A stretch of DNA of 64,000 bases from positions 682,001-746,000 of the forward strand of contig NZ_FNXY01000003.1 of assembly GCF_900108855.1 (NCBI RefSeq), written 5' to 3'. This document shows positions 43,521 through 52,416 of this stretch, one piece after another. Every line of letters starts with the position of its first letter. Positions within the stretch are counted from its first letter, which is position 1. Made by a program: the position numbers and the translations under genes. Source of the stretch: Dyadobacter koreensis. GTDB taxonomy: Bacteria > Bacteroidota > Bacteroidia > Cytophagales > Spirosomataceae. The notes under the pieces are model-generated. The model saw only the letters and a program-made list of their open reading frames with translations, did not search any database and was not told the origin of the DNA.

Positions 43521-45881
43521 CTATTCACTCTTCAAACATTCCAGCGGATTAATATTTGCTGCCTTCACTGCCTGCATTCCCACCGTCAGCCATGCAATTA
43601 CGATTGCAGCAAAACCGGCTCCGAAGAAATACCAGATTTGCAGATGAATATGCAACGCGAAACTGTCGAGCCAATAATCTGTGATAAAATAACTTACAGG
43701 TAAGGCGATTAAAATAGCGGCGAAAACAAGTTTGGTTAAATCGCCCGATAAAAGATAAACAATACTTAAAACACTGGAACCCAATACCTTCCTTATCCCA
43801 ATTTCTTTTAGCCGACGTTCTGCGGTAAAGGCTGCCAATCCGAATAAACCAAGGCATGATATCAGAATTGCCAAACCTGCAAAATATTTTGAAAGGGAGG
43901 CTACTCTTTGCTCGGCGGCATATTGCGCCTGATATTCCAAATCCAGGAATTTGTAATCAAGGGAAAACCCGGGATTATATTTTTTGTAAAGATGCTCCAT
44001 TGAAGCAAGAACAGGTTTCTCTTTTCCGGCTGCTATTTTTACCATGATAATATAAGTATCATCTTGCGCCAAACGGAAAAACAGAGGTTTTACATTTTCA
44101 TGAAGCGATTCAAAATGGAAGTCTTTGGCAACGCCAATAATCTGCATGTCGCCCCCCCAAAGTTTGACCGTTTTCCCAACAGGATCTTTTAATCCCATGA
44201 ATTTTACAGCAGCCTCGTTAAATATAATCTTGGAACTGTCAGCGCTGAAATCTTTTGAAAACATACGACCTTCTTTCAGTTGTATTCCCAGAGTCTGCAT
44301 CATTTCATAATTTACGCCGACATGTTCAAACTCCGTTTTGTCATCTTCCGATTTACCTTCCCACCAGATTCCAAAAGTGCCGGAATTATGCCCCGTCATA
44401 TCATGACCGATACTGGATGCATTTACAATTCCCGGTTCATTTCTTAGTTCAGATAGAAACGTTTCCATCTTCGAATCGTCTCCCATTTTCCCCTCTCTGG
44501 CAAAATAGACAATGTTGTCTTTATCATATCCAAGATTTTCAGATTGGACAAATTCAACCTGTTTGTATACAACCACTACCGAAACGATCAGAATTATAGA
44601 GATCGTAAATTGAAAGACAACGAGACCTTTTCTTGCCCAAACCTCACCCACCGAAACATTTAATTTACCTTTTAAAACAGAGATCGGATTAAAACCGGAA
44701 AGATATAATGCAGGGTAACTACCTGACAGTAAGCCCGTAAAAATCACCACTCCAAGAAGCGTGAAAATAAGTGTAGGATCATATTGAAGTATCAGAACCT
44801 TGCCGGTTATTTCATTAAATTGAGGTAAAAACAATAAAACGATTAAAACAGACAGAAACAGAGAAAGGAAAGTCATCAGCATGGATTCGCCCAGGTATTG
44901 ATAAATCAGGGTTTCCCTGTATGCGCCGATCGCTTTTTTGATACCAACCTCCTTAATTCTGCCAGAAGCTTTGGCAGTGGATAAATTCATAAAATTGATG
45001 CAAGCGATCACTAAAATGAACACTGCAATAATTGAAAATAACCGGACATATTCTATTCTGCCACCAGCGGGTAAGCCGTTTTCATATTTTCCATGCAGAT
45101 ATCCGCTCGAAAAAGGACGCACAAACAGCGTTCGGTGTGTGCCTTCGCCATTGGTTTTGATTTTAACCAGATTGGCAATTTTTTTATTGAACTGGCTAAC
45201 ATCGGTCCCGCTTTTTAACAACACAAAAGTATCAGGACCAGAATTTCCCCAATGGACGCTGTTCGGATATTTATCCTGATACAGTTCATAAGAAACAACA
45301 AAATCGAATTGTTCGGAAGAATTCTTAGGAGTACCTTTAAATACGCCCGAAACGGTAAATTGCTTTTCATGCTCAAAACCAACAGATTTCCCAATAACAT
45401 TTTGCGTGGTATGAAAAAGATTCTGAGCCAGCTTTTCAGAAATGACAATGGAATTTTTATCACTTAAAACCTGGTCTGCGTCGCCCTGTTCGAGACCATA
45501 GGAATACATATTAAAAATATCCTTTCCCGCATACCGTCCCTTACTTCTAAAATCGTTGGTTCCTTCCGATAAAGTCGCCACAAATTGCTTCGACGATATA
45601 GCATATTCAACCTCAGGTATGTCGCTTTTCAGCGTTTCAGCCAAAGATCCCGACGTCGACTGCGCAGTCAGAATACCCTGGGCCTGTACGCGATTTTCCA
45701 TAACCTGAAAAAGCTGACTGTCTTTTTCGTGGAATTTGTCAATATTTAATTCATCATTGACCCAAAGGTATATCAGCAACGAACAGGCCAGTCCGGCGGA
45801 AAGTCCTGTTAAATTGATAAAAAAAACACTTTTGAACCGTTTGAAATTCCGGTATATGACAAGAAGGTTATGTCTGAACAT
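43521..45881 (-). CDS. MacB/FtsX-type ABC permease P11 (next to the ATPase)
   Basis: A 786-aa protein, the shortest permease and the first after the ATPase gene. The first coupling motif has Lys for Arg (KEVGIKKAIGAYRETLIYQY near residue 308); the second is KEIGIRKVLGSSVLSIVYLL near 690, with Ser where every sibling has Ala. The tail is also unique, NPLECLKSE instead of NPVKSLKSE. The second PCD has GVAKDFHFESL. These differences and its position next to the ATPase suggest it may be the original, cognate permease of the set (inference). A perfect 16-bp hairpin separates it from the ATPase gene. Confidence 0.93.
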   Translation of the reverse strand: MFRHNLLVIYRNFKRFKSVFFINLTGLSAGLACSLLIYLWVNDELNIDKFHEKDSQLFQVMENRVQAQGILTAQSTSGSLAETLKSDIPEVEYAISSKQFVATLSEGTNDFRSKGRYAGKDIFNMYSYGLEQGDADQVLSDKNSIVISEKLAQNLFHTTQNVIGKSVGFEHEKQFTVSGVFKGTPKNSSEQFDFVVSYELYQDKYPNSVHWGNSGPDTFVLLKSGTDVSQFNKKIANLVKIKTNGEGTHRTLFVRPFSSGYLHGKYENGLPAGGRIEYVRLFSIIAVFILVIACINFMNLSTAKASGRIKEVGIKKAIGAYRETLIYQYLGESMLMTFLSLFLSVLIVLLFLPQFNEITGKVLILQYDPTLIFTLLGVVIFTGLLSGSYPALYLSGFNPISVLKGKLNVSVGEVWARKGLVVFQFTISIILIVSVVVVYKQVEFVQSENLGYDKDNIVYFAREGKMGDDSKMETFLSELRNEPGIVNASSIGHDMTGHNSGTFGIWWEGKSEDDKTEFEHVGVNYEMMQTLGIQLKEGRMFSKDFSADSSKIIFNEAAVKFMGLKDPVGKTVKLWGGDMQIIGVAKDFHFESLHENVKPLFFRLAQDDTYIIMVKIAAGKEKPVLASMEHLYKKYNPGFSLDYKFLDLEYQAQYAAEQRVASLSKYFAGLAILISCLGLFGLAAFTAERRLKEIGIRKVLGSSVLSIVYLLSGDLTKLVFAAILIALPVSYFITDYWLDSFALHIHLQIWYFFGAGFAAIVIAWLTVGMQAVKAANINPLECLKSE

Positions 45882-45970
45882 TGTTCAAGATTTTATGAGT
45901 TGACATGGATGCTTACAGCAGAGTTTGATTTTCCTCTATGTGACCCTGTCTGGCTAATAGTTGAAAAGAG

Positions 45971-46006
45971 GTTTAGTATTTCAAAAAGGATTTTGAAATA
46001 CTAAAC
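45971..46006. other. Perfect 16-bp hairpin between ATPase and P11
   Basis: GTTTAGTATTTCAAAA (45971-45986) and TTTTGAAATACTAAAC (45991-46006) flank a 4-nt loop. On the minus strand it is followed by CCTCTTTTC, a poor U-tract. It could be an attenuator or an RNA-processing site that sets the ratio of ATPase to permease. Confidence 0.6.
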
Positions 46007-46048
46007 GCAAAAAAACATCGGAGACTCCCGGAAATATCCGGTGATTAT

Positions 46049-46726
46049 TTAAACATGTATTTTTTCCGTAACCACCTTACCATCAAATAAATTGACAATT
46101 CGGTGAGCAAAACCTGCATCGTACGGGGAGTGAGTAACCATGATGATCGTTGTTCCCGCTGCGTTCAACTGGCTGAGTAAGGCCATCACTTCTTCCCCAT
46201 TTTTGGAGTCAAGGTTACCAGTCGGCTCATCTGCAAGTATTGTTTTCGGCGTGGCTACAACCGCACGTGCAATGGCTGTACGTTGTTGCTGCCCCCCGGA
46301 AAGCTGCTGCGGAAAGTGATTGCGGCGGTGCATCATATTCATGCGGGTCAATGCTGCCTCCACTTTTTCCTTCCGTTCAGCCGGAGGTGTTTTAAGATAT
46401 AACAACGGAAGCTCGACGTTTTCATAAACCGTTAGTTCGTCGATTAGATTGAAGCTCTGAAATACAAAACCGATATTTCCTTTACGGATCTGAGCGCGTT
46501 GGCGTTCAGACATTTTACCAACCTCTGTGCCGTAGAATTCATACGAACCGTCACTAGGATTATCCAGCAAGCCGAGAATGTTCAAAAGTGTTGACTTCCC
46601 GCAACCGGACGGTCCCATGATAGCAACAAATTCACCGTCTTTGATTTCCAGATCAATCCCATTCAGGGCGGTGGTTTCTACTTCCTCGGTAGAAAAGATT
46701 TTCTGTAAGTTGTCAATTTTGATCAT
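46049..46726 (-). CDS. ABC transporter ATP-binding protein (MacB/LolD type)
   Basis: A 225-aa nucleotide-binding subunit, the only ABC ATPase in the window. Walker [10 protein letters not shown] (residues 38-46), Q-loop FQSFNL (Gln 90), signature LSGGQ (142-146), Walker B ILADEP (163-168) and H-loop THS are intact. The sequence pattern ([37 protein letters not shown]) is that of the MacB/LolD/FtsE group that pairs with FtsX-type permeases. It follows the adaptor gene in the same direction but after a 428-bp gap occupied by a dead gene on the other strand, and precedes P11. With eleven permeases and one ATPase, sharing is the simplest model. Confidence 0.95.
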   Translation of the reverse strand: MIKIDNLQKIFSTEEVETTALNGIDLEIKDGEFVAIMGPSGCGKSTLLNILGLLDNPSDGSYEFYGTEVGKMSERQRAQIRKGNIGFVFQSFNLIDELTVYENVELPLLYLKTPPAERKEKVEAALTRMNMMHRRNHFPQQLSGGQQQRTAIARAVVATPKTILADEPTGNLDSKNGEEVMALLSQLNAAGTTIIMVTHSPYDAGFAHRIVNLFDGKVVTEKIHV

Positions 46727-46732
46727 ATTTCT

Positions 46733-46769
46733 TGGCTGTTGGCTGTTAGCTGTTAGGCTTTTAGCTTGG
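46733..46769. repeat. GCTGTTAGC-type repeat, left of the S23 pseudogene
   Basis: TTGGCTGTTGGCTGTTAGCT followed by GTTAGGCTTTTAGCTTGG: three short direct units. A related inverted unit (CAAAAGCTAACAGCTAG, about 47138-47154) lies on the other side of the pseudogene. Confidence 0.5.
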
Positions 46770-46849
46770 TTATGGGTATTTCTTACGTGTTGGCTTGTTA
46801 CTGTTTATTATGTCTTTGTTCTTAATTACATATATCTGTTTCTAAGGCG

Positions 46850-47157
46850 ATGAAAGATTATAAAGATCTACTTGTCTGGTTAAAGAGTCATTTATTTAAA
46901 TTGGCGATATATCAGTTTACTAAAACTTCCTCAAAGGAAGAAAAATATGGTCTGACAAGTCAAATCCGGCGTTGCTCTGTTTTAATTAATCCAATATCTC
47001 AGAAGGCTGCGGAAAATTATCTAATAAATAACTCGCTCACTTTCGCGCTGTTGCAAGCGGATCGGCCTCAGAACTGGACTATCAACTTATGCTTTCAAAA
47101 GACCTTCTTGATATTTTAGTTTATAAGCACCTTAATCAAAAGCTAACAGCTAGATTA
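46850..47157 (+). pseudogene. Degraded four-helix-bundle (S23/23S rRNA intervening-sequence type) gene
   Basis: The first 43 codons read MKDYKDLLVWLKSHLFKLAI ... KYGLTSQIRRCSV, the start of a four-helix-bundle protein of the S23 family. The frame then shifts: the next frame gives SNISEGCGKLSNK, an in-frame TAA, then LAHFRAVASGSASELDYQLM and LSKDLLD, which complete the family pattern. One frameshift, one stop and a small deletion make it a dead gene. It is on the plus strand, inserted between the adaptor and ATPase genes of a minus-strand operon, and is bracketed by inverted repeat units. Confidence 0.8.
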
Positions 47158-47160
47158 AAA
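47135..47160. repeat. GCTGTTAGC-type repeat, right of the S23 pseudogene
   Basis: AATCAAAAGCTAACAGCTAG then ATTAAAA. The reverse complement (CTAGCTGTTAGCTTTTG) aligns with TAGCTGTTAGGCTTTTAGC at 46746-46764. It overlaps the 3' end of the adaptor gene by a few bases. Confidence 0.45.
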
Positions 47161-48465
47161 TTCAAGTACTTCATTATCCCCAAAGTTCTCATACGAACTT
47201 GTGATTACTTTTTCACCTGGCTGCAAACCTTCCAGTACTTCAAAATACTCAGGGTTTTTGCGTCCTAATGTGATTTTACGTTTTGCTGCACGTTTGCCGT
47301 CTGAGCCTAACACATATACCCAGTTTCCACCAGTTTCAGAGAAGAATCCACCGACAGGCAATAAAGTCGCTTTCGAAGGTTGCCCCAGCTGCAGTCTGAT
47401 CGGAGCAGATTGTCCACGTTTGATTAACTCAGGAGCGCCGCCTTTTTCAAACTCCATATCCACTTCAAATCTACCGCTCAATACCTCAGGATATATTTTG
47501 ATAATTTTAAGATTATACGCTTTCCCATTGAAATCCATACTTCCCTGCAAACCTGCAAATATCCTGGAAATATAATGTTCATCGACGCTGACGCGCATTT
47601 TAAAACCGTTTAGATCATCAATTTGTCCAATATTCTGCCCCTGATTGATGTTCGATCCCACTTCCACATTCATAGACGAAAGCATACCTGAAACCGGCGC
47701 TTTTACAACGAGATTATCAAGTGTTTGTCTCCACAGATCCACATTTTTCTTGGTGTTTGAAAGCGTTCCTTCCAATTGTGTGATCTGCATTTTGGCATTT
47801 TCCTCCTGATATTTCTGCGATTCAATTTCAATTTCGCGCTGTTTCGTCAGACGTTCCAATTCCCTTTTTGTTTTCAAAAAATCGGCATCAGGGATTACTT
47901 TATCTTTGTACAATTTGATATTACGGTCATGTGCATCTTTCGCCTGATCGATTTGAAAATCCAGTTCGCTCAAACTTTTCTGCAAAGTAAAACGTTCAAC
48001 ACGAAGACGTTGACGTGTATTTTGCAGATCATTTACCAATCGGCTCGCTTCGGTTTCAGATTGAAGAAAACTCAATTTCAAACTCTGGTTTTCAAGCCTG
48101 AGAAGGACGTCCCCTTGTTTCACCATGTTACCGCCTTCGATTAGTTTCTGTGTTACATAACCACCCTCGATCGCATCAAGCTGGATGGTTTTCAGTGGTT
48201 GAACAACACCGGTAACCACGATGAACTCATCAAATTCGCCTTGTTTTACAGTTGAAATTGTAAGCTTGTCCTGCTGGACATTCAGTTTACTTCTTGTATC
48301 GGCGAAGAAAAATTGATATACCAAAAAACTCACCAGCAACAGGCTGCCTGCAATAATGCCAATTCGGCGACTGTTCCAGAATTTCTTTGGTTTCTGTCTG
48401 TCCATTGTCGAACCTCCTGTGAAATTAGATCCGTTGCTTCCGGAAACTGGTGTTTTAACTTCCAT
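47155..48465 (-). CDS. HlyD/MacA-family periplasmic adaptor protein
   Basis: A 436-aa inner-membrane-anchored adaptor. Single TM at residues about 35-54, beta-barrel/lipoyl N-half (GGYVTQKLIEGGNMVKQGDV), a long coiled-coil hairpin (about residues 125-245), lipoyl C-half (VKAPVSGMLSSMNVEVGSNI), and membrane-proximal domains ending GLQPGEKVITSSYENF. In tripartite pumps it links the inner-membrane ABC complex to a TolC-type channel; no TolC homologue is present in this window. It is the first gene of operon 3 (adaptor-ATPase-P11-P10-P9), with a sigma-54-like element about 50 bp upstream and a tandem operator shared with the divergent regulator region. Confidence 0.93.
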   Translation of the reverse strand: MEVKTPVSGSNGSNFTGGSTMDRQKPKKFWNSRRIGIIAGSLLLVSFLVYQFFFADTRSKLNVQQDKLTISTVKQGEFDEFIVVTGVVQPLKTIQLDAIEGGYVTQKLIEGGNMVKQGDVLLRLENQSLKLSFLQSETEASRLVNDLQNTRQRLRVERFTLQKSLSELDFQIDQAKDAHDRNIKLYKDKVIPDADFLKTKRELERLTKQREIEIESQKYQEENAKMQITQLEGTLSNTKKNVDLWRQTLDNLVVKAPVSGMLSSMNVEVGSNINQGQNIGQIDDLNGFKMRVSVDEHYISRIFAGLQGSMDFNGKAYNLKIIKIYPEVLSGRFEVDMEFEKGGAPELIKRGQSAPIRLQLGQPSKATLLPVGGFFSETGGNWVYVLGSDGKRAAKRKITLGRKNPEYFEVLEGLQPGEKVITSSYENFGDNEVLEF

Positions 48466-48515
48466 TATATTGTCAGGCTATTTTTTATCTTAATTTTCTA
48501 GTTTCCTATTTTACA

Positions 48516-48531
48516 TCCAATCCTTGTGCCA
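48516..48531 (-). promoter_or_regulatory. Sigma-54-like -24/-12 promoter of the adaptor operon
   Basis: On the minus strand, TGGCAC-AAGGA-TTGGA. The -24 element is a perfect TGGCAC; the -12 element has TTG followed by G rather than C. A start about 12 bp further would give a leader of about 40 nt before the adaptor start at 48465. The operator pair begins 64 bp upstream. Confidence 0.5.
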
Positions 48532-48594
48532 GCAGCAGGGAAACCACACAACTAATTGATATTCAATAAAATTAAAACTTGAAGCATTGCCTTA

Positions 48595-48632
48595 CCTGTT
48601 CGTTATCGGACACTTTTGTTCGGCTTCGGACA
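48595..48632. promoter_or_regulatory. Tandem palindromic operator between adaptor and NtrC-type genes
   Basis: Site 1, CTGTTCGTTATCGGACAC (48595-48612), and site 2, TTGTTCGGCTTCGGACAA (48615-48632), have centres exactly 20 bp apart. The stretch 48598-48620 is identical, inverted, to 19103-19125 in front of P5. No gene ends nearby, so this copy cannot be a terminator, which supports a protein-binding role. Confidence 0.65.
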
Positions 48633-48897
48633 AGCGAAAAAAGCTCTTCCGGGGAGTTACGATAAAGCATTTTATAAAATTTATAAAAAAGCGCTGACCT
48701 CGACACGTTTCAAAAATTTGAAGACTAACCGCAAAAATATAATTTGCGTTGTCGAATATCGACGGGAAAGATTATAATTCCTGTCTTCGTAACTTAAAAT
48801 TTACACAAAAAATAGGCAATATTGCTTAATGATTTAATTATCATTGCGGTCCTGCAACAAAACCATTAGCCATACTTATTTAGCCAAGCCTACTTAT

Positions 48898-50262
48898 ATG
48901 CTCCTCTCAGAAGCCAAAATACTGATCATAGACGATGATGTCGACGTGCTTAGTGCCGCAAAACTGCTCTTAAAACGCCACGCTAAACTTGTTGATATTG
49001 AAAAAAATCCGCAAAAACTTCCTTTTCTGGTAACCAACGGAACGTATGACCTGATTCTTCTGGACATGAATTTCACACGGGACGTCAATAGTGGCCGCGA
49101 AGGGTTTCACTGGCTTGACAGGATTCTTGATATCAATCCGAATATTAAAGTCATCATGATCACCGCTTATGGTGATATTGAAATGGCCATTCGTGCAATT
49201 AAATCCGGCGCTACTGATTTTGTTTTGAAACCATGGGAAAATGATAAATTGGTTGCAACGATCGAAGATGTTTTAAAAGAGAAAAAAGGGGAAAAACTGG
49301 CTTCTGCGACAGAAGAAAAAACGGATACGAAAAAAGAAAAATCTTCCTCGGATGCCATAATCGGGCAAAGCGATGCTATGCAGCATGTATTGAAAACTTC
49401 CGAACGCGTTGCAGCGACGGATGCCAACGTTTTGATTCTGGGCGAAAATGGCACCGGAAAAACACAATTAGCCCGTTATCTACACCAACATTCTCAGCGT
49501 TCGGAGAAGCCTTTCGTGGTCGTAGATTTAGGTGCATTAAGCGATTCGCTTTTCGAAAGCGAACTTTTCGGACATGTAAAAGGAGCATTTACCGACGCCA
49601 AAGAAGACCGCGCCGGTCGTTTTGAAGAGGCCAAGGGAGGAACTATATTTTTGGATGAAATTGGTAACCTGACGCTGTCGCTTCAGGCAAAATTGTTGAC
49701 GGTTTTGCAGGAAAGAAAAGTAACACGCGTCGGTTCGAATAAGTCAATTCCTTTGGATGTTCGATTGATCTGCGCTACGAATATGAATATCGAAACGATG
49801 GTAAGCGATAAGACTTTCCGCCAGGATTTATTTTACCGGATCAATACAATTGAACTGGATCTGCCTCCACTTCGCGACCGTCCGGAAGATATCGCGCCGC
49901 TAGCCGAATTTTACCTGAAACAATTTAGAAAAAAATACAATCGCCCCGTGAATGATATCAGCAGTGCATTAATTAAAAAAATGCAGCAGTATAACTGGCC
50001 GGGAAATATCCGTGAATTGCAGCATGCGATCGAAAGAGCAGTAATTTTATCACAGGAAAAAACCTTGCAGCCCGACGATCTGTTTTTGAAAAATTCAGGC
50101 GGACAGCCCACCACGGCAACAGGTTTTGATCTGGAAGATATGGAAAAAAATATGATCGTTCAGGCACTGAAGCGGTTCAACGGCAACATTACCGACGCCG
50201 CACGAGAATTGGGTTTAAGCCGTGCCGCTTTGTATAGAAGAATGGAAAAATACGGATTGTAA
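48898..50262 (+). CDS. NtrC-type sigma-54-dependent response regulator
   Basis: From ATG 48898 ([14 protein letters not shown]) the protein has 454 aa; an in-frame TTG at 48844 is less likely because the receiver domain begins right after 48898. Domains: receiver with acidic pocket Asp12-14 and phospho-acceptor Asp56 (LLDMNF); AAA+ with Walker A GENGTGKT (182-189), L1 loop GAFTDA (229-234), Walker [11 protein letters not shown], arginine-finger region [19 protein letters not shown]; and a Fis-type HTH at the C-terminus ([20 protein letters not shown]). It should bind tandem palindromes as an oligomer and activate sigma-54 polymerase. The L1 loop has Asp in place of the second Gly of GAFTGA. 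The divergent adaptor operon and shared operator suggest its target. Confidence 0.93.
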   Translation: MLLSEAKILIIDDDVDVLSAAKLLLKRHAKLVDIEKNPQKLPFLVTNGTYDLILLDMNFTRDVNSGREGFHWLDRILDINPNIKVIMITAYGDIEMAIRAIKSGATDFVLKPWENDKLVATIEDVLKEKKGEKLASATEEKTDTKKEKSSSDAIIGQSDAMQHVLKTSERVAATDANVLILGENGTGKTQLARYLHQHSQRSEKPFVVVDLGALSDSLFESELFGHVKGAFTDAKEDRAGRFEEAKGGTIFLDEIGNLTLSLQAKLLTVLQERKVTRVGSNKSIPLDVRLICATNMNIETMVSDKTFRQDLFYRINTIELDLPPLRDRPEDIAPLAEFYLKQFRKKYNRPVNDISSALIKKMQQYNWPGNIRELQHAIERAVILSQEKTLQPDDLFLKNSGGQPTTATGFDLEDMEKNMIVQALKRFNGNITDAARELGLSRAALYRRMEKYGL

Positions 50263-50421
50263 TCGCCGAGAATTAAACGGCAATGATACATTTTAAGGAA
50301 AATGGGAATATGAAACACGAGGATCTGAAAGCCGATCGCTGATGGGAGAAAGCCTCCCTGGCATATTTTTTTGGCCCTTTTTCGTTATGATACCAGAACT
50401 TCTCATTTCAATCCATATCTA

Positions 50422-52371
50422 ATGATAAAGTATTGCCAGCTGATTCTTCTTCTATTGATAACGCAAATTAGTATTGCACAAAATAAATCAATCCAATCGG
50501 TACTGTTAAAAAACGTCAAACTTAGTCAGGGATTCTGGCATGAAAGACTCGAAACAGGAAGGAATGTAATGCTTCCGCATGTCTTTCATCAATGCGAAGA
50601 AACAGGGCGAATCGACAACTTCGCAGTGGCCGGAGGTTTGAAAAAAGGTGTTTTTCAAGGTACAAGATTTGATGATTCTGATGTCTTCAAGGTTGTGGAA
50701 GGTGCTTCGTATTCGTTGCAAAATCACTACGATCCAAAACTGGATAAGTATCTCGACAGCTTAATTACACTTTTTGCCGCTGCTCAGGAACCCGATGGAT
50801 ATTTATATACCATCCGGACAATTAACAAAGACACGACCGGATCCTACGACTGGATTGCAGGTCCTACACGTTATTCTTTCGAAAATGGCAGCCATGAGCT
50901 CTACAATGTGGGGCATCTTTATGAAGCTGCTGTTGCCCATTATCTGGCAACAGGAAAAAAATCGTTATTAGATGTAGCAACGAAAAATGCAGATCATCTG
51001 GTAAAAACCATCGGACCGAAACCAGGACAGATGATCGTCGTTCCGGGTCATGAAGAAATCGAAATTGCGCTTATTAAATTGTACCGCACAACAAATAAAA
51101 AAGAATATCTTGACCTTGCCCATTTCTTTGTGGATATGCGGGGAAGATCAGATAAGCGGCCACTATTTTTAGATGAACACCGCCTCGGTCCGTCTTATTT
51201 TCAGGACCAAAAACCAGTGGTGAAGCAAACTGAGGCAGTTGGTCATGCTGTTCGTGCACAATATCTATACGCCGCGATCACTGATATGCTTACTATTGAA
51301 GATAATCCTGCGTATAGCAACGCTGTTCACAAGATTTGGGATGACGCTACAACCAGAAAACAATACATAACCGGTGGTGTTGGCGCAAGAGAAGATGGCG
51401 AAGCATTCGACGCGGCTTATGTTTTGCCAAATGATAATGCCTATGCGGAAACCTGCGCAGCAATCGCCAATCTGATCTGGAACCATAAAATGTTCCTTTA
51501 CACAGGCGAATCCAAGTATATGGATGTTTTCGAACGTGTTCTTTACAATGGGTTTCTGGGTGGAATGTCCGTTTCCGGAAATCAGTTTTTCTATGTAAAT
51601 CCGATGGCTTCCAACGGGATTAACGATTTTGGAAGAGGAACCGGCGCTACCCGTCACGAATGGTTTGGCTGCGCCTGCTGCCCAACTAATGTCACAAGAT
51701 TTTTACCTTCACTTCCCGGATATGTTTATGCAACAAAGGCTAATGAGCTGTTTGTAAATCTTTTCATGGATAGCGAATCGGAGCTAAAGCTTGATCAGGC
51801 ATCGGTAAAAATTAATCAGAAAACGAATTATCCGTGGGATGGAAATGTAAAAATTACAGTAACTCCTTCCAAAACTTCCGCGTTTCCGCTCTCGATAAGA
51901 ATTCCGGGCTGGGCAAATGCGCAGGCAATTCCGGGCGATCTGTACACTTATCAAAACAAAGAAACCAAAGCCGTTAAGGTCACAGTCAATGGCAAAAATA
52001 TACCTGCGACGATTGAAAATGGGTATTTGAAATTGTCACGTACCTGGAAATCGGGCGATGTTGTGACTGTTGCTTTGGAAATGCCGGTTAGAAAAGTATT
52101 AGCTAATCAGAACATTAAAAATAACAACGGCAAAGTCGCAATCGAACGTGGCCCTGTTTTGTACTGCGCCGAAGGTAGCGACAATAATGGAAAAGCGCTT
52201 TCTATTGCAATAACCAACGACCAAACTTTTAACGCTGAATATCAAAAAGATTTTCTGGGCGGATTAACAGTTTTGAAATCTACCGGAGACAAATCGGCAA
52301 CGCTGATTCCTTATTATGCGTGGGCAAATCGGGGAGCCAATGAGATGACGATTTGGTTTGAGAATAAATGA
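50422..52371 (+). CDS. GH127-family glycoside hydrolase (beta-L-arabinofuranosidase type)
   Basis: A 649-aa exported enzyme. ATG 50422 gives a proper signal peptide (MIKYCQLILLLLITQISIAQ); the open frame to 50371 adds 17 non-signal residues. GH127 hallmarks are seen: the HEEIE region, ETCAAIANLIWNHKMF (catalytic Glu and a zinc-binding Cys) and HEWFGCACCPTNVTRF, whose Cys pair carries the Cys nucleophile and zinc ligands. The C-terminal beta-sandwich (RIPGWANAQ ... AIERGPVLYCAEG) is also typical. The family removes beta-L-arabinofuranose and related sugars from plant glycoproteins. The gene follows the NtrC-type regulator by 159 bp in the same direction but has no obvious link to the exporter. 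Confidence 0.92.
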   Translation: MIKYCQLILLLLITQISIAQNKSIQSVLLKNVKLSQGFWHERLETGRNVMLPHVFHQCEETGRIDNFAVAGGLKKGVFQGTRFDDSDVFKVVEGASYSLQNHYDPKLDKYLDSLITLFAAAQEPDGYLYTIRTINKDTTGSYDWIAGPTRYSFENGSHELYNVGHLYEAAVAHYLATGKKSLLDVATKNADHLVKTIGPKPGQMIVVPGHEEIEIALIKLYRTTNKKEYLDLAHFFVDMRGRSDKRPLFLDEHRLGPSYFQDQKPVVKQTEAVGHAVRAQYLYAAITDMLTIEDNPAYSNAVHKIWDDATTRKQYITGGVGAREDGEAFDAAYVLPNDNAYAETCAAIANLIWNHKMFLYTGESKYMDVFERVLYNGFLGGMSVSGNQFFYVNPMASNGINDFGRGTGATRHEWFGCACCPTNVTRFLPSLPGYVYATKANELFVNLFMDSESELKLDQASVKINQKTNYPWDGNVKITVTPSKTSAFPLSIRIPGWANAQAIPGDLYTYQNKETKAVKVTVNGKNIPATIENGYLKLSRTWKSGDVVTVALEMPVRKVLANQNIKNNNGKVAIERGPVLYCAEGSDNNGKALSIAITNDQTFNAEYQKDFLGGLTVLKSTGDKSATLIPYYAWANRGANEMTIWFENK

Positions 52372-52416
52372 CAGAATTAGTCGATGATAGAATTTTGAAT
52401 ATTTGAGAATTTTATG

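Noticed and set aside
46850-47119. Intact 89-aa four-helix-bundle gene
   Set aside because: Only the first half in this frame fits the family; the second half continues in another frame after a shift and includes a stop, so it is annotated as a pseudogene.
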